Below are positions 1 through 12,849 of a stretch of DNA of 64,000 nucleotides, piece after piece (positions within the stretch are counted from its first letter, which is position 1; each line of letters opens with the position of its first letter). This DNA comes from Desmodus rotundus. Its lineage: Eukaryota > Chordata > Mammalia > Chiroptera > Phyllostomidae. The stretch is taken from assembly GCF_022682495.2 (NCBI RefSeq), contig NC_071393.1, positions 104,197,520 to 104,261,519 on the forward strand, given 5' to 3'. The translations under genes were made by a program, and so were the position numbers. The notes under the pieces were generated by a model. It made no database searches and had not been told where the DNA came from. It saw nothing but the letters and a program-made list of their open reading frames with translations.

Positions 1-2800
1 GTCTATCAATGTCTAATTGCCTGTTTTGTTCATCACAGAACCAGTTTTGGCTACTTAGCCAATGTATCACTTTAATAACACTAATAACTTCTGTATTCTC
101 ACTTCTGCTATATTTTAGGTTTTCAGCATTTATTTCATTTTTAAAAAGAGATCAGTGACAAGCCTCAGAGCTTCAGGTCAACGTGCTTCCCCGTTACCTT
201 CTCACCTTTAAAAATCCAATTAGGGATTCTGTGATTGATGAAGGAAAAAGGAAACTCCCTTCTTTGTCTGTATCTTTATCTTCATTCCCTTTTGTGTTTT
301 TCCTAATCCTCAGTGATTAATTTGACTCCGTCCTATCTTCTCTTGTTTTAATCCTGAAGGCCCTCATTGCCAATGCTATTTCATCTGCCTAGAGCTGAGC
401 TCACAAGACTCTGACCCTAGTAACCCAACTGGGGTGCCCAGCATTGAGGTACCCCATTTCTGATGCCCTGTGCTACTGACAGCTGTTCGTGGTCTGATAT
501 ATTATTGGCTTTAAGATCATCTGGCCCCCGTCATTTTTCACTATAAAGTAAGTAGTTGAAATGACAGATGAGCCCTTCAGCAGCATGCTAGGCCACAGAG
601 GAGGGAGGGGGAATAGAGTGCCCACAAAGACAAGCACGGTCCCCCAGGAGGAAAGCGGCACCAGTGCTGACAGGGAAGAGAGTAAGTAGGCTGGATCCAG
701 ATGGTTACTCTGGCAACTATTAATACCTGCCCAGGGTTTTACCATCCCTGCAGACCGCAGCGAAGTTCTACATATTGAGCCCTTGGCTTTAGTCTCTACA
801 ATTTAGCACTGTAAACAAATGAAGATGTCTGTGCTTATCACCCCTGGCGCACCGTCCTATCCTTAGTGAAAGAAGCTAGACTTGAAGATGTAAACACTGG
901 TCTGAACTTCCAGCTCTGTCTTGGGCAAAATCACTGAAACTCAGTTTCCTCGTTGCAAAATGGAGATAATAATGCGCATTCTGTTTTCTTCAAAGGTGGA
1001 GGAGAAACCAGAAGGTGACAATAGACACAAAAATGGCTTGAAGAAAAAGGTTTGAGTAACATACAATTTACGACATATTATTGTGATCCCGACATGCATT
1101 CCTCTCAGACTACAGAAATGTGAGCCATCTGAAGCATCCACGAGATCCTTTTTCTCCCCAGCTATTTCCATGGGGCCTCCCCTTCCAGCTTCTCCTGTAG
1201 ACAAAGTGATGGGGAATCGCCCCCAAGTAGGCATTTCAAGGAATAATCATAAGACCTAACATTTCAAGCTGAAACTCGATTCAGACAATTTTCTTATAAC
1301 CACGAAGAAAACACAATAGGGGAAAACAGGATTGACCACAGATCTTAATTAGGGAACGAGTTTTCATTTTATAGAGATTAAGCCCAGGTTTCCTGGGAAC
1401 AAGTCGGCTTCCCTGCTGTGAGGCTAAAAAACAAAAGTACAATTCCATACGCAACTGTGCAGGCAAACATCTGCAAAGCAACAGTGAAGTACATCTTTAG
1501 TTGAAGAGTGGAAACAGGTAAGCCCACCTTCCTCCTTTTGATTCTGTACTCATATTTAGCTCCAACATGTCTGTAATACCATAGCACGGCATCGAGAAGT
1601 TTAGCATGAAACGCCAGAATACAACGGTAAGAAGCTCCCTACGAAAACAAAGGTAAATCCGCATCTCCCTAATTAACTCTGTTGCTGCAGTTACATCAGA
1701 CTCCCTGAGACTTGGGACTTTTGTGAATAAACGCAGTCAATATCGAGTCTGCAGAGTAAGTGCTTGGTTCATTCTTATGACAAACATAACAACAATACCT
1801 TATTCAAAAAAGTAAGTCCACCCTTAGATCTCTACTGTGTGTAAAAGCAAGTAGCAACGTTCTGATCCTGTGAAACCTCACCCCGGTTTTGAGTTTCTTT
1901 CAGTGGAAGGACAGTGGGGTTCTGATGGCAAGTGAGCGAGTCGGCTGGTGACTCTGTAGGCTCTTGGCTTAAATGAAACTCCTTGGAGCCCAACAGCATC
2001 ACGTGTGGTGGGGGAAACACACAAAAAGGAGGGGGAGGCATACAAATTTTGGCCGCACGTTTTGCTCCCTATATAAGAAATCGCTCAGAGCTCTATGGAT
2101 GGTTTTGTGAGCCACTTCCTCTCCCCCTTAAGTTTCAAACTAAAACTTCCACACAATGAACGCAGATACTTTAAAGCAGCCTCTCTCCTCTCCTCCACCA
2201 CAGCTCTGCCCTGAAATGAGGCGCCAAGACCCTAGGAGACCCTTGGGACCAACTGGGGAGGGCCGATTTCTCATCTTTAAGTACTCCTACTTTTAACGGT
2301 CTTTGGCTGCTTCCTCACCAGCCAGGACTCTCCTCGTTCAGAATCTACACAGGTCAGGGTCTGTCGGTGACCAGGACGCACAGGAGACATCTGGGCACCT
2401 CCAGGCAGCACCTCGCAACAACCCATCTAGTCTCAGGCAGAGCCTGACCTCCGCGTCTAACCCGCAGGCCCTCTTTCCAATTAAGTGACCTTTCCCAGGA
2501 GCATCCTGCTGCCGTGTCCTGGGGGACCGGCCAGGGTCTGGGAGTGAGGAGGTTCAGGGACATCTCTGCGTCAGGTACTCAATTGTTTGTTTTCTGCAAA
2601 GTAACAACACATTTCGGCGGCCACCGCAGCCTTCATTCGCTCCTCAGCTGCTGGGCGCTGTTTGGCTTAGGGAACGTTGCGACCGCTGCTTCGAAGGAGC
2701 ACATCGCAGTCTTCGGGAACTTCTCTATCACCGCCGTGAGGTTGGGAGGGGAGAGTGAGAAGAAAGAAAAGCCCACACAAAAGCAGCGAGCCCTGCAAGC
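1..2800. other. Non-coding stretch, probable ARMH4 first-intron DNA
   Basis: No convincing coding exon is visible on either strand; the short open frames have no recognisable domain. A weak MIR-like piece lies near 875-975 (GCTCTGTCTTGGGCAAAATC followed by TCAGTTTCCTCGTTGCAAAATGG-like sequence). If the CpG island to the right is the ARMH4 promoter, this stretch would be intron 1 of that minus-strand gene. That is inferred from gene order and not shown by the sequence. Confidence 0.4.
875..975 (+). repeat. MIR SINE fragment
   Basis: Contains the conserved MIR core order: an incompletely kept 'ctctg...cttgggcaaa' part, then 'ctcagtttcctc', then 'aaaatggagataataat'. It is degraded and lacks the tRNA-like head. 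Confidence 0.55.
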
Positions 2801-2819
2801 TCCGCCAGCACAAAGGCCC

Positions 2820-3420
2820 GCTCGCTGGTGCGGAGCCGGGAGGCTGGGCTGGAACGAGGAGTGCGGCGAGTCCTCCGAGGCCTGCGCGCCGCGTCCAGCG
2901 CGCCCGGTGCTGCCCCTGATCACCCGGCGGCGGGCGCCGCGTTCCGACTGGGGCGCAGGGCGCACGCCTGGCGCGCCCCGGACTGCCGCGCTTCCCGGAC
3001 TGCACAGCTCCCGCTTCGACCCCGCACCGCCCGCACCTCCGGCTCCGTCTCTGCCCCTCACCCGGGTCTGCAGCCTCGGCCGCCCGAGTGGCCGGGGCCG
3101 GGCCCGTCCTCACCTGTGCGCCTTCAGCACAGCAGCGCCGGTAGAGCGGCGGCGCCCGCGCTCAGCATCCCCGCCGCGGCCCCTGCAGCGGCGGCGGCCC
3201 GCTCCACAGTCTGGGATGCCAGGGGGAGGGCGCTTCGCTTTGTTGCTTATTCATGAGGCCGAGGTTACGGCTGGGGATTGGACGGATGAAGTGCCCGCCC
3301 CGGCTCCGCTGCCATTGACACCCGATGCGGTCGCCCCACGCCCCTCTTCTCGCACTTCCCCGCCTGCGCCCCAGCTTCCAGGACCCAGCGGCGGGGGTGG
3401 GTCCTGCTCTGCACCCTGCG
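2820..3420 (-). promoter_or_regulatory. ARMH4: CpG island, probable ARMH4 promoter and non-coding exon 1
   Basis: This segment is strongly GC- and CpG-rich in an otherwise CpG-poor region. On the minus strand it contains a near-consensus splice donor, CAG|GTGAGG, with the last exon base at 3114. An inverted CCAAT motif (ATTGG) lies at about 3276, upstream in minus orientation. Together these suggest a minus-strand first exon from roughly 3,250 down to 3,114. In mammals ARMH4 (C14orf37) is the minus-strand neighbour of ACTR10 a few tens of kilobases upstream, which fits the roughly 31.5-kb spacing here. No ARMH4 coding sequence is visible, so the identity rests on gene order only. The long open frames across the island are compositional artefacts. 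Confidence 0.5.
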
Positions 3421-3714
3421 CCTGAGACCCTTCCCGAGACCCCCTGCTCTGCTGCCCTTGTTTGAAGCCTGGGCTTCCACGACAGCTTTCCCGCAGTGTC
3501 TACGAAGAAGAAACCAGGCTCCGTTTTCACTAGAACAGCCCGAATTGCTCTGGTCCTTGCTTAGGGCAAAGGGGCACAAGTCGGAAGCTGAAGGACGTTA
3601 CGTGTGGAATTTGTACAGCGTCGCGTGCCCCTAAATTAAGACCCTGTAAAGTAGCCCTACACAAAGCGTTCCCTTCTCAATCACCCAGAAAAGGCTGAAA
3701 ACAAGTGCCAATAA

Positions 3715-3905
3715 GAAGTAGTGTTTATTGAACACTTTACTCCTGCCAGGCACAATGCCAGGTGCCCGCTTCACTCATTACCTGCTTCATCTACCCAACA
3801 ACTCTGAAAGGTAGATTTCGGTAATCCCCATTTATCGGGGGAGGAAGATGAGGCCGAAGGCTGTGTAACCGGCCCACGGTCTTACGGCTAATGCGGCCAC
3901 AGGCT
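3715..3905 (-). repeat. MIR SINE fragment
   Basis: In this orientation it shows the reverse-complement MIR series: 'tttattgaacactttact', 'gccaggcacaatgccaggtg', then 'aggaagatgaggccgaaggc' and a decayed 'cacagct' region. Several CpGs are kept, so divergence is uneven. Confidence 0.75.
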
Positions 3906-4109
3906 ATTCATGACCTCCATTCTCGGTCTCCCAGGACTGTTCCTTTTCTATCAATCCTAATTGTAGGTAAAAAGGGTTGTCTGTAACCTAGTTGCCCATT
4001 CCTGAACAAGCTCCACAGCAGTTTGTATTTGCAAAGCACGTGCCACATATATTATCTCTTGTACTTAGTAACTCCCTTCTTTTTAATGGTAGGCTAGCCC
4101 TGTTTCATA

Positions 4110-4272
4110 GTTGTAAACACCTTGAAGTCAGGGCATTGTTTCCTTCGCCTCTGGCCCCCACACCTAGCACAGTGCAGGACTGTGCACCGTTATCTATTGC
4201 AGCCCTCTTCAGAAGATATTATCTTTGCATTTCTAGAAAGGTAGTCAACAAACAGTTGCTGAATGGAATGTG
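4110..4272 (+). repeat. L2 LINE 3' end
   Basis: Matches the typical L2 3' terminal order: 'aagtcagggcattgtttcc', 'cacacctagcacagtgcagg', then 'caacaaacagttgctgaatggaatg', the usual 'ttgttgaatgaatg' terminus. Confidence 0.7.
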
Positions 4273-7200
4273 ATTGAACTGGATTGACTCTGTAAGATCT
4301 GGTTTCGCTGTGTATTCAATGTAATACAACGTCAGACATCGTACTGTGACCAGGCCTTCTCCCTGGATTCAATACCCACCGGGTAAGTCACACCCAGCCT
4401 GACCAAGGTGTGTTTCAACATTTTATTTGTAAGTCAGTTGTTTGAAACTCAGACCACATCTCATAAAACCAGCGTTAGGTACAGTATGGTGAGATTCCTA
4501 GCTAGACCACAAAATTGGGTCTATCTGACCCAAATGAAGGCAAATAACAGTACTAATAAAAAAACTAATCAGTGAGGTTGGACCAGAGGAACAAACAGAA
4601 TAGAGGACAGCAGGAGGAAAGAATTCCAGCTCCCACACAAAATATTGCAAGTTTCTTTGACATCTCTCTCCCTCTAGTAGGCACTCCCCTCTAACGTCCT
4701 GGTGTTCTCCTACTTAGAGACCTGTGGCACTGTAGGTCCCCACTACAGAACTCTACTACCCACACCTGCCTTACACACGAAGTTCTTCATTCCCCAAAAT
4801 TATCCTTCTCCCATAACAGAATTCCTATATCCTTGTTCCTCAATGCACATTATTTTAGCTATGCAGTAAAAGTAAAGTGATCTCATTAGAACTCCTTATA
4901 CTAGTCCTTTCCCTTCCCAAAGTGGTTTGTATTGCCTTAAACAACTCTGATAATGCCATTTATCTCAACAGCTACTGTCAGTACCTGGCAATGACAATGA
5001 GACCCACTCTTCCACACTGCACCACACAAACTGTAAATCAGGGAAAGTTGTACCATAAAAGTGAATCGTATCAGTAAATCCACACATAATGAAAGTTATT
5101 AGCCTTTTATGGGTAAAGCAAGAAACTGTGTGCGTGCATCAGAGAGGTTGGAAACACACAAAACTACAATCAGAGTAAATAAGCATGGAAGCTCAGGAAG
5201 GCAGGCTTAGTTTGGGGGTCACCAGATTTAGTAAATGAAAATAGAAAATCTCAACTCAATGTTTGGGACATTCTTATGCTAAAATTATTTATTGTTTATC
5301 TGAAATTCAAATTTAACTGGGCATTCTGTTGTTTATCTGGTTACCTTTGCAGTATTAGGTGATTACTTGGTCCTGGTTGGTAAAAACCTTCGTTATCAGA
5401 AAGGAATTGGTCACGTGTAGCAAAGAACAAGACAATCAGTCCCAAGAGCCAGGAGTGGACAATGTCCATTCAAATGCCACCCAGAGGGGAGAGTATTGGC
5501 AATACAGACTTGAGCATTAGGATGCCCTTGGTAAACCTATCACTAATTGGGTAGAAAGGCTTCACAGTATATCAACTAGTTCTCTTTATTCTGATTCCCA
5601 GTTACCAAGTCACTATCTGACACCTTGATTCCCCATAGAGGTATAATGCCCACAAGGCACTGCTGAAATGAGATATGTGAGCTGAATTGTGTGTGTCTGT
5701 TTGTAACAGACCTATTCCTGATGCTACAAAAATTGGGTTTCTGGTCTTACAAAAGTGAGAGTAAGACACTGAGTGGGGCTGACATTACCCAGGTAAGTGC
5801 CACTTAAGGGCCCACATAAGAGCTCTTGAAAACCGGCTGGCAGGACTTCCCCAGATTCTGCACTACTATTTCCTGGGGGTGTATTTTGTTTCAAGTTGTT
5901 TTGTTTTCATTTGAGATTGCATGAGTGACAAGCATGTGAGTCAATAGAACACAATGAAATGAAAGAGACACATGAGGAAAAAGCTTGTTGGAAGGCTGAA
6001 TTTACCTGGAGTCTCCTCAAAACCTTTCCTGTTGTTCAGTAATTTTTCCCCCTCCCTTTAAGTTTGAACTCTCTAAATCTTCTTCCTTGGATTTTGTTGC
6101 TCTTATAGGCTCCCAAGGCACTCCACAAAGAGGTCCAGGCATGGATGGAGAAGGACAGGAGCTGCTGTGCAGAGCGGGGTCATCTGCAAATTGGATATTC
6201 TTCACTGCAAGAGACTGTCTTTCCTTTCTGGCCTTCTTTTATGAACATGCGCTTTTCAGCATTTCCCAATGTTCTCTGCCCAACGGCTCCCCGCCTCTCG
6301 TTCTCTGCTGGAGACTTCCTGGTTGCTTTTAATTTTTTAAGTTGAAGTTCCCAGGAGCCGAAGTCAACGTAAAATAGTATTGTTAAGTATACTCTACTCA
6401 CTCTGGGCATTCAATAAATACTTGATGGTTATGATGGTGATGATGATGTAAATAATGGTAATACTGTTGGAATCCATTTTATTAATTCTGATAGACGTAT
6501 TCATGGCATCTGAAACCCTCAGGACACTTGACATGACCTACTTCAGCACTAATGAGCTTAGAGTTTTACTTCATATGAATTGTCTTTAGTATGCAGTTTA
6601 TTGGGACAATAAGTAGGTAGAATGAATCCAATAACAATGTGGTTTTCCTTAAACAAATCTTTGGAACTGCAAGTTTTTATATACTGCAGTTTTTTTAACT
6701 CTCAACACATGAGCCCACTATATTTATCTATAATAATCAACTCTTATGCAAACACCCAGAAGAATTCTCTTGCTTCTTTGCTTTACCCCAAGAAATCTGT
6801 AATTATTGCAGAAGCAGAGTATTATGTTTTACATTCCCTTCTTTTTAAAATCTGTTATTTTCCATATTCCTTTATTAAGTGTTAGGTTTCTTTAGGCCCT
6901 GAACTTTCTTACTCAGTTCTAACAAATGTTTTCGTGCCTGTTGCCTTGAAAAAGGAAGATACGAGAGGAAAGAGCTACTGATGCAGGTACAGAAACAAGA
7001 CTTCTAAACAGTACATCCATGTAAAAAGAAACTTTTTAGATAAAGCCAAGGGTGAAAACATTTACAAAAAGAGAAATCTTGTCTTTTTCTTTTTGCAACC
7101 ACGAATAATGTCCTTGTGAAACTGCCTGTGAAAACTCTTTTAAAGAGATTCGAACATTAAAGTTTCAATGTCTCCTCTGGAATATATCCTTTAATCCTAA

Positions 7201-10185
7201 ATGAGTTGGTTATCATGAATAACTATATTAAAATGGCATCTACAACTCTAGAAAAGATATAAATCACCTTTTACTATGTCAGACAAGAGTCTTTTCTCCA
7301 TCCTTGTCTCTTTCTTGTATGCCTAATGGTAAATAAGTTGATGACCATAATAGATTCCTTATCTTAAATAATGGACGTGAGATACTTATTGTTAATACAA
7401 CGGTGTGCATATTTACTCTTCTCTGCCTCTACTGAGGGTGGAATTAAAGCAAATGACTTTACCGAGGAATAGCAAAGCGCAGGCTCAAGGACGTACTCTT
7501 GTTAGAGAGAGTTCTGAGAGACTGGGATAGATGAGTGAGAGACATTGTATGATCTCTTTTATTCTAGATTTCTAAGAAAAGGGTACATTCCATTCTGGCT
7601 GGCTTGGGGTTTCTGATGAAACACCATGTGCTCACTCAACAAGGAAATAACGGGGATGGTTGTAAGCATGGGGAAACTACCAAATGTGTTTACTCTGGCT
7701 AACGGCATTATTGTTTATTATCTGCCCTCCAACAAATATTTTTAAAAATAGGGCTCAGGCATTCACGTCGCATTCAGAGCACACAAGAGTGTGTGCAATC
7801 TGCAGCACACTGACCACAAAAGCAGAGAACAGGATGTTATCCGTGGAGTATCAATGCCGTGTAATGACCATGTACTTGGGGCTCACAACCAGAACAACAC
7901 CAACAATTTGAACATTGGTTACCAAGGTTTAAATATGGCATGGACATCAGTGCAAAACTAGGAAAAAGAAGGACTTTCCTTCCCTGTTCCTATACATCAT
8001 GACCAACTCTCCTGGCCAACCTGTCTTGGGTCTGACAGCAGAACTGAGTTCGCAATTCAGTCATTAGAGGCAATGAGCCGCCCATCATTTCACGTGGGCT
8101 ATGCATTTATTTTGACATTGAGTTTAGCTCCATGGTTAATCAATCAACAAGTGTTTTTGTGTTGTGGAAAGTATTGGTATAGGTGAAGGTATATAATGGA
8201 ATGCAACTTTTCTTACAGATCTTAAATATAGCAAAGAGAAAAGGTCATATACACACAGACAGTGCTGATAACACATAATGTAAAATGTTCCTCTATGCCT
8301 CTTCGGTGATATAGAAATGGTACCAATCTTCACCACCTTTTTCATGGTACCACTACAGAGAGAGAATGTCTAATAAAGCCTATGTAGACAGTCCATGTCT
8401 TCATATAGTCAGGATGTGCGTTATGTAACCACCTTCCTCACAGAAATTGTAAGTTGTCTGAATTAAAACAGTGTGTTTTATATAGTCTCACGTCTCCCAC
8501 AACACCTACGGCAGCGCCTTGCCATAGCAGCTGTTCAGAAAGTATTTGTTGACTGTTTAATTATGGCCATAAGCTTATTACCAAAATAAACACAGTAATA
8601 TTCATCATTTTGCAACTGCAAAGCACAAAGTGAATACTACTAACACACAAAGAAAGTTTGACCAGGTTCGGAATGAAGTACACTAATCTCACACAAATTA
8701 AGAAACTATATTCCCATATAAGTTTCTCTGAAACTCAGGATTTAATTATTTTTTACATTCTATGAGAAGGGGTTAATCCATGCATGCACATATCTTGTCT
8801 GAAACCAGAGAACTGGGCCACACGATATTGACATTTCAAGTCCCCTTCTAACCACAAGTCTACAGCTTTTTTAATGGTAAAGTTCACACTCATTTAAAGA
8901 GGAGTTGGACATGAACAAGACACACCTTGGGTGTAAGATTTTTTTTTTAAAAAAAGGAGGGGGACTGTTTCAAGCAGAAACCAGAATTCTATATCCCTTG
9001 CAGGTCCAAACCCTTTGAAATAGCCACAGCAACGTGTTTTCTTTTATTTATTTTTGTTAAGACCTACAGCATAAAGTAGACATAAAAGATGCATTTTGCA
9101 GAATCTGTTCAAAGCAATTCCTCTGTAACTTGTTTACAAAAATAGCCAAAGGGAAAAAAAATTCCTTCAGAATCCGAATGATTGAAAATATGGCTCATAC
9201 AGAGAAAATTACTTACTTTTGGACTGGTCTAAAGCATGCAGCCTCACCACAAAAGAAGAATAAATTTATCAAAAGATTTCCAGTAAAGATAGATGGGATG
9301 GTCACGTGATATTCTTTCTTTTCTCTTTTTGCTTTTAGGAGCTTCTTATAAGGGGATTTCAGGCATAGTGACATGTTTTGTTTTCCTTCCATTTCTCTTC
9401 GTAAAAGGCACTTTAAGGCACGTCCCATCGCCTGCTAATGTTCACTGATGACATTGTTCTCGGCAGGCATCTTACACGGACGAGCACTTTTCACTCAGGT
9501 CATATTCTGCTGGGCTCATCAAAAAATCAAACTTTTTTTCCCCATTAGACACCATTTCTTCTGTAAATTCTATTTCTCTTGTTCTTTTTTATACTTCTAC
9601 TTGCTTCCTAGGTTCTCTGCTGCTATTTTTGAAATGTAATGTCTTCTCCGGTATACATACACTGCTCCTTGTTTCAAAGATGCAAGCCTGAGCCCTTTGG
9701 CCTAATCCTTTTAGATTTTAGAGTCTTGAACTCTAGTGTGCTGCTGTATTTAAACAGCCTCAAGGACTATAACCAAATCCCACGTGGTGCAATGCATTAT
9801 TCATTCACAAGCAGTTTTATAGGCCCATTCTTTTGCCCAAGGCACACATATAAGCATTTGACTTCCTCTCCTCTCTCTCTCCTTCTCCTTCCCTCTCCTC
9901 AGGCAGAGGAAATATGGCAGATATGAAGAATATCTTAAGCACATGTTAAAGATATGGAAGAAATACAAATATTAGAAGATAGAAACATTTGCCCCAACAC
10001 AGAGAAGGAAACAAAAGCAAAGATAGTTATGTCCATCCTCTTCTTCCTTCTCCATTTCTGCCTCCGGGCCCAGGAGGTGGGCTTCTGACTGGGAAAACAA
10101 GGGACAAGGCACTTGAGCTAAGAGATGGACGACAGATTCCTTCTTTCTCATTCCTAGACTTATCTAGAAGCAGCCATAGGATAGA

Positions 10186-10194
10186 AACTTTGAG
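10186..10194. repeat. Target-site duplication, left copy (HAL1-like element)
   Basis: AACTTTGAG here is repeated exactly at 12,843-12,851 and brackets the half-L1 element between them. Confidence 0.6.
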
Positions 10195-12842
10195 AAAAGA
10201 TGGCGGCACAGGTAAACACGGCTCACCTCCTCGCGCAAACACATCAAGATTACAACTAAAATATAGAACAACTATCACTCAAAACTGCCAGAAATCGAGA
10301 TGAAAAAAAAAAAGAAATGGAGTTGATTGGAAGTCCAACAGCAACAGATTGAAGAAACCGCATGCATCCAGACTGAGAGGAGCGGTAGAGATGTGGAACA
10401 GGCTGGTCCCACATCCACACGTGGTGGGTAAAAATTTGGAGGGGATATCTCAGGAGTGAGGAGCCCCACCTCACACCAGGCCCCCCGGCCCAAGGTTCTA
10501 ATGCCAGGAAGATAAGTCCCCATAATTTCTGGCTGTAAAAACCAGAGGGGATTGAGTCAGTGGAAGAAAATTCTGGAGTCCCAAGCAGTTCCCCTTAAAG
10601 AACCCACACATAGACTTTCTCAGACTCACTCCCTCTGAGCTCCAGCAACAGGGTAGCAGCTTGAAAGGCACCAGTGTCATATAGGGAGGGATTGAAGTGT
10701 CTGGCATCAAGATGAGAGATGGGGAACAGCTTTTGCCCAGACAGAAAGGTGGGCAGAGGCCATTGTCTGTTTTCTGAGTGTTCCCCCTGCAGAGCTACAG
10801 AGCTGGCAGGTGGGGGCCATATCTGAGACTCCGTCAACCTCACTAACACTGTGTGCCCCACCCTGGAGATACCCTGGGACTCCATCTCACCCAACTTATG
10901 GGCCCACTCAAACTGTTAACTGTGACTTTTCCATATGAATGGCTGGTTTTGGCTCATGCCTCACAACTTATTAAATCTTATCAAACAAGCAATAGTCAGC
11001 CTCAGTAAGCCTCAAGCCCCAGTACCTATTGCTAAGTGGCCCCAGGCCTGGCACTAGCAGCAACCAGCCTAGATTCACAGCTTGGCTTTGCCTGGGAATC
11101 TCCAAGCCCAGCAGAAGTAGCAGCCATCTCATATTGCTTGATAGCTTGGGCAGGGTGGCTCCAGGCAGAACACAGGTGGGGGCTGACCTTGGCCTGCACC
11201 ACACAGGAAACTCCAGTGCCTATGCACCCAGTGGACAGCTTCAGACCACATCAGAGCACCACTACCCTGCCCCTGCATACCTGATCCTCCATGGAGGGCA
11301 GAGGTTCGCAGTTAGTGGTCACAGCTAGTCTTTGCGATGGACTGGCCTGGGTAAATCCCTCCCATTGACCTGCCAACAACAATCAAGGTTCAATGACAGG
11401 AGGGTGTACTCGGCCTATGCGAAATGTGCACCTCAAGTACCCAGCTTGGGTGATAGGTGAGGCTGTGCCACTGGACCCTACAGGACATTTACTACATTAG
11501 GCCATGCTACCAAGACAGGGAGTCATAGCAGCTCTACCTAATACATAGACACAAACACAGGGAGGCTGCCAAAATGAGGGGACAAGGAAACGTGGCCCAA
11601 ATGAAAGAACAGATCAAAACTTCAGAAAAAGAACTAAATGAAACAGAGATAAGCAATCTATCAGAGGCAGAGTTGAAAACTGGTTATAAGGTTGCTCAAG
11701 GAACTTAGTGAGGACCTCAACAGCATAAAAAAGATCCAATAGAAACACTAAGATCCAAAAGATACACTAAGTGAAATAAAGAACAATTTACAGGGAAACA
11801 GCAGTAGAGTGGGTGAAGTGAGAATCAAATCAGTGATTTGGAACATAAGGAAGCAAAAAACAACCAATCAGAACAATAAGAAGAAAAAAGAATCCCAAAA
11901 AAAGAGGATAGTGTAAGCAGCCTCTAGGACTACTTCAAGCAATCCAACTTCCGCATCATAGGGGTGCCAGAAGGAGAAGAGGAATAGCAAGAAACTGGAA
12001 ATCTATCTGGAAAAAAAAAGTGAAAGAAAACTTCCCTAATTTGGTGAAGGAACTAGACATTCAAGTCCAGGAAGCAAGGAGAGTCCCAAACAAGATGGAT
12101 GCAAAGAGGCCCACTCCAAGACACATCATAATTAAAATGCCAAAAGTTAAAGATAAAGACAGAATCTTAGAAGCAGCAAGAGAAAAACAGTTAGTTACCT
12201 ACAAAGGAGTTTCCAAAAGACTGTCAGCTGATTTCTCAAAAGAAACATTGCAGGCTAGAAGGGATTGGCAAGAAATATTCAAAGTCATGGAAAGCAGGGA
12301 CATACAGTCAAGACTGCTCTACCCGGCAAAGCTATCATTTAGAATTGCAGGGTAGATAAAGAAGTTCCTAGACAAGAAAAAAATAAAAGAGTTCATCATC
12401 ACCAAACATTTATTATATGAAATGTTAAAGGGACTTATTTAAGAAAAAGAAGATCAAATGTATGAACAATATAATGGAAAAAAATACAGATCTATCAACA
12501 ATTGAATCTAAAAAACAAATGAAGCAAACAAAAAGAACAGAGACATGCTCATAGATACAGAGAGCATTTTGATGGTTGCCAGGGGGAAGAGGTTGTAGGG
12601 GAATGGGTGAAGAGGTGAGAGGATTAGGAAGTAGAAATAGGTAGTTACAGAATAGCCATGGGGATGTGAAGTACAGTATAGGACATGGAGTAGCCAAAGA
12701 ACTTACATGCATGACCCACGGCCATGTCAATGGTGTGGAGATTCCCTGAAGGAGTGGGGAGTGCTGGGTGGAAGTGGACAGAGGGGGAAAAATTGGGAGA
12801 ATGGTAATAGCATAAGCAATAAAATAAATTTATTTAAACAGC
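10195..12842 (+). mobile_element. HAL1-like half-L1 retrotransposon, near full length
   Basis: The left end opens with AAAAGATGGCGGC, typical of an L1 5' UTR. A GC-richer 5' UTR-like part follows, then a broken ORF1 whose C-terminal half is clearly L1 ORF1p. The sequence then goes straight to a 3' UTR ('cagagagcattttgatggttgcc') and an A-rich tail (AATAAAATAAATTTATTTAAA) without any ORF2 endonuclease or reverse transcriptase. A perfect 9-bp direct repeat flanks it. An element with ORF1 but no ORF2 is the definition of HAL1 (half-L1), known from several mammals including bats. Such elements depend on L1 ORF2 protein supplied in trans. An L1 with a large internal deletion is the alternative; the exact flanking duplication and the smooth ORF1-to-3' UTR join favour HAL1. 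Confidence 0.72.
11574..12442 (+). pseudogene. Broken HAL1/L1 ORF1 (RNA-binding nucleic-acid chaperone)
   Basis: The frame opens at an ATG followed by codons for MRGQGNVAQMKEQIKTSEKE and soon breaks by frameshifts and stops. A clear 111-codon piece (12,020-12,355) carries the L1 ORF1p C-terminal domain, including [20 protein letters not shown] and the ARRDWQEIFKVM motif near its end. A TAG at 12,353-12,355 interrupts it. The same frame then continues for 28 codons to the ancestral stop at 12,440-12,442. Intact ORF1p forms trimers that coat the element's RNA; this copy cannot make a full protein. Confidence 0.8.
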
Positions 12843-12849
12843 AACTTTG

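Larger units (their letters stand above)
3420..10190. other. Intergenic stretch without recognised genes
   Basis: Mostly AT-rich unique-looking DNA. A MIR (minus) and the 3' end of an L2 lie at the left side. No exon, RNA gene or long tandem repeat was recognised; a short TC-rich tract occurs near 9,870-9,900. Confidence 0.6.

Noticed and set aside
2514..3425. 303-codon open frame across the CpG island (+ strand)
   Set aside because: Pro/Arg/Ala-rich composition typical of open frames in GC-rich DNA, overlapping open frames on all strands, no domain, and the only good splice signal is on the other strand.
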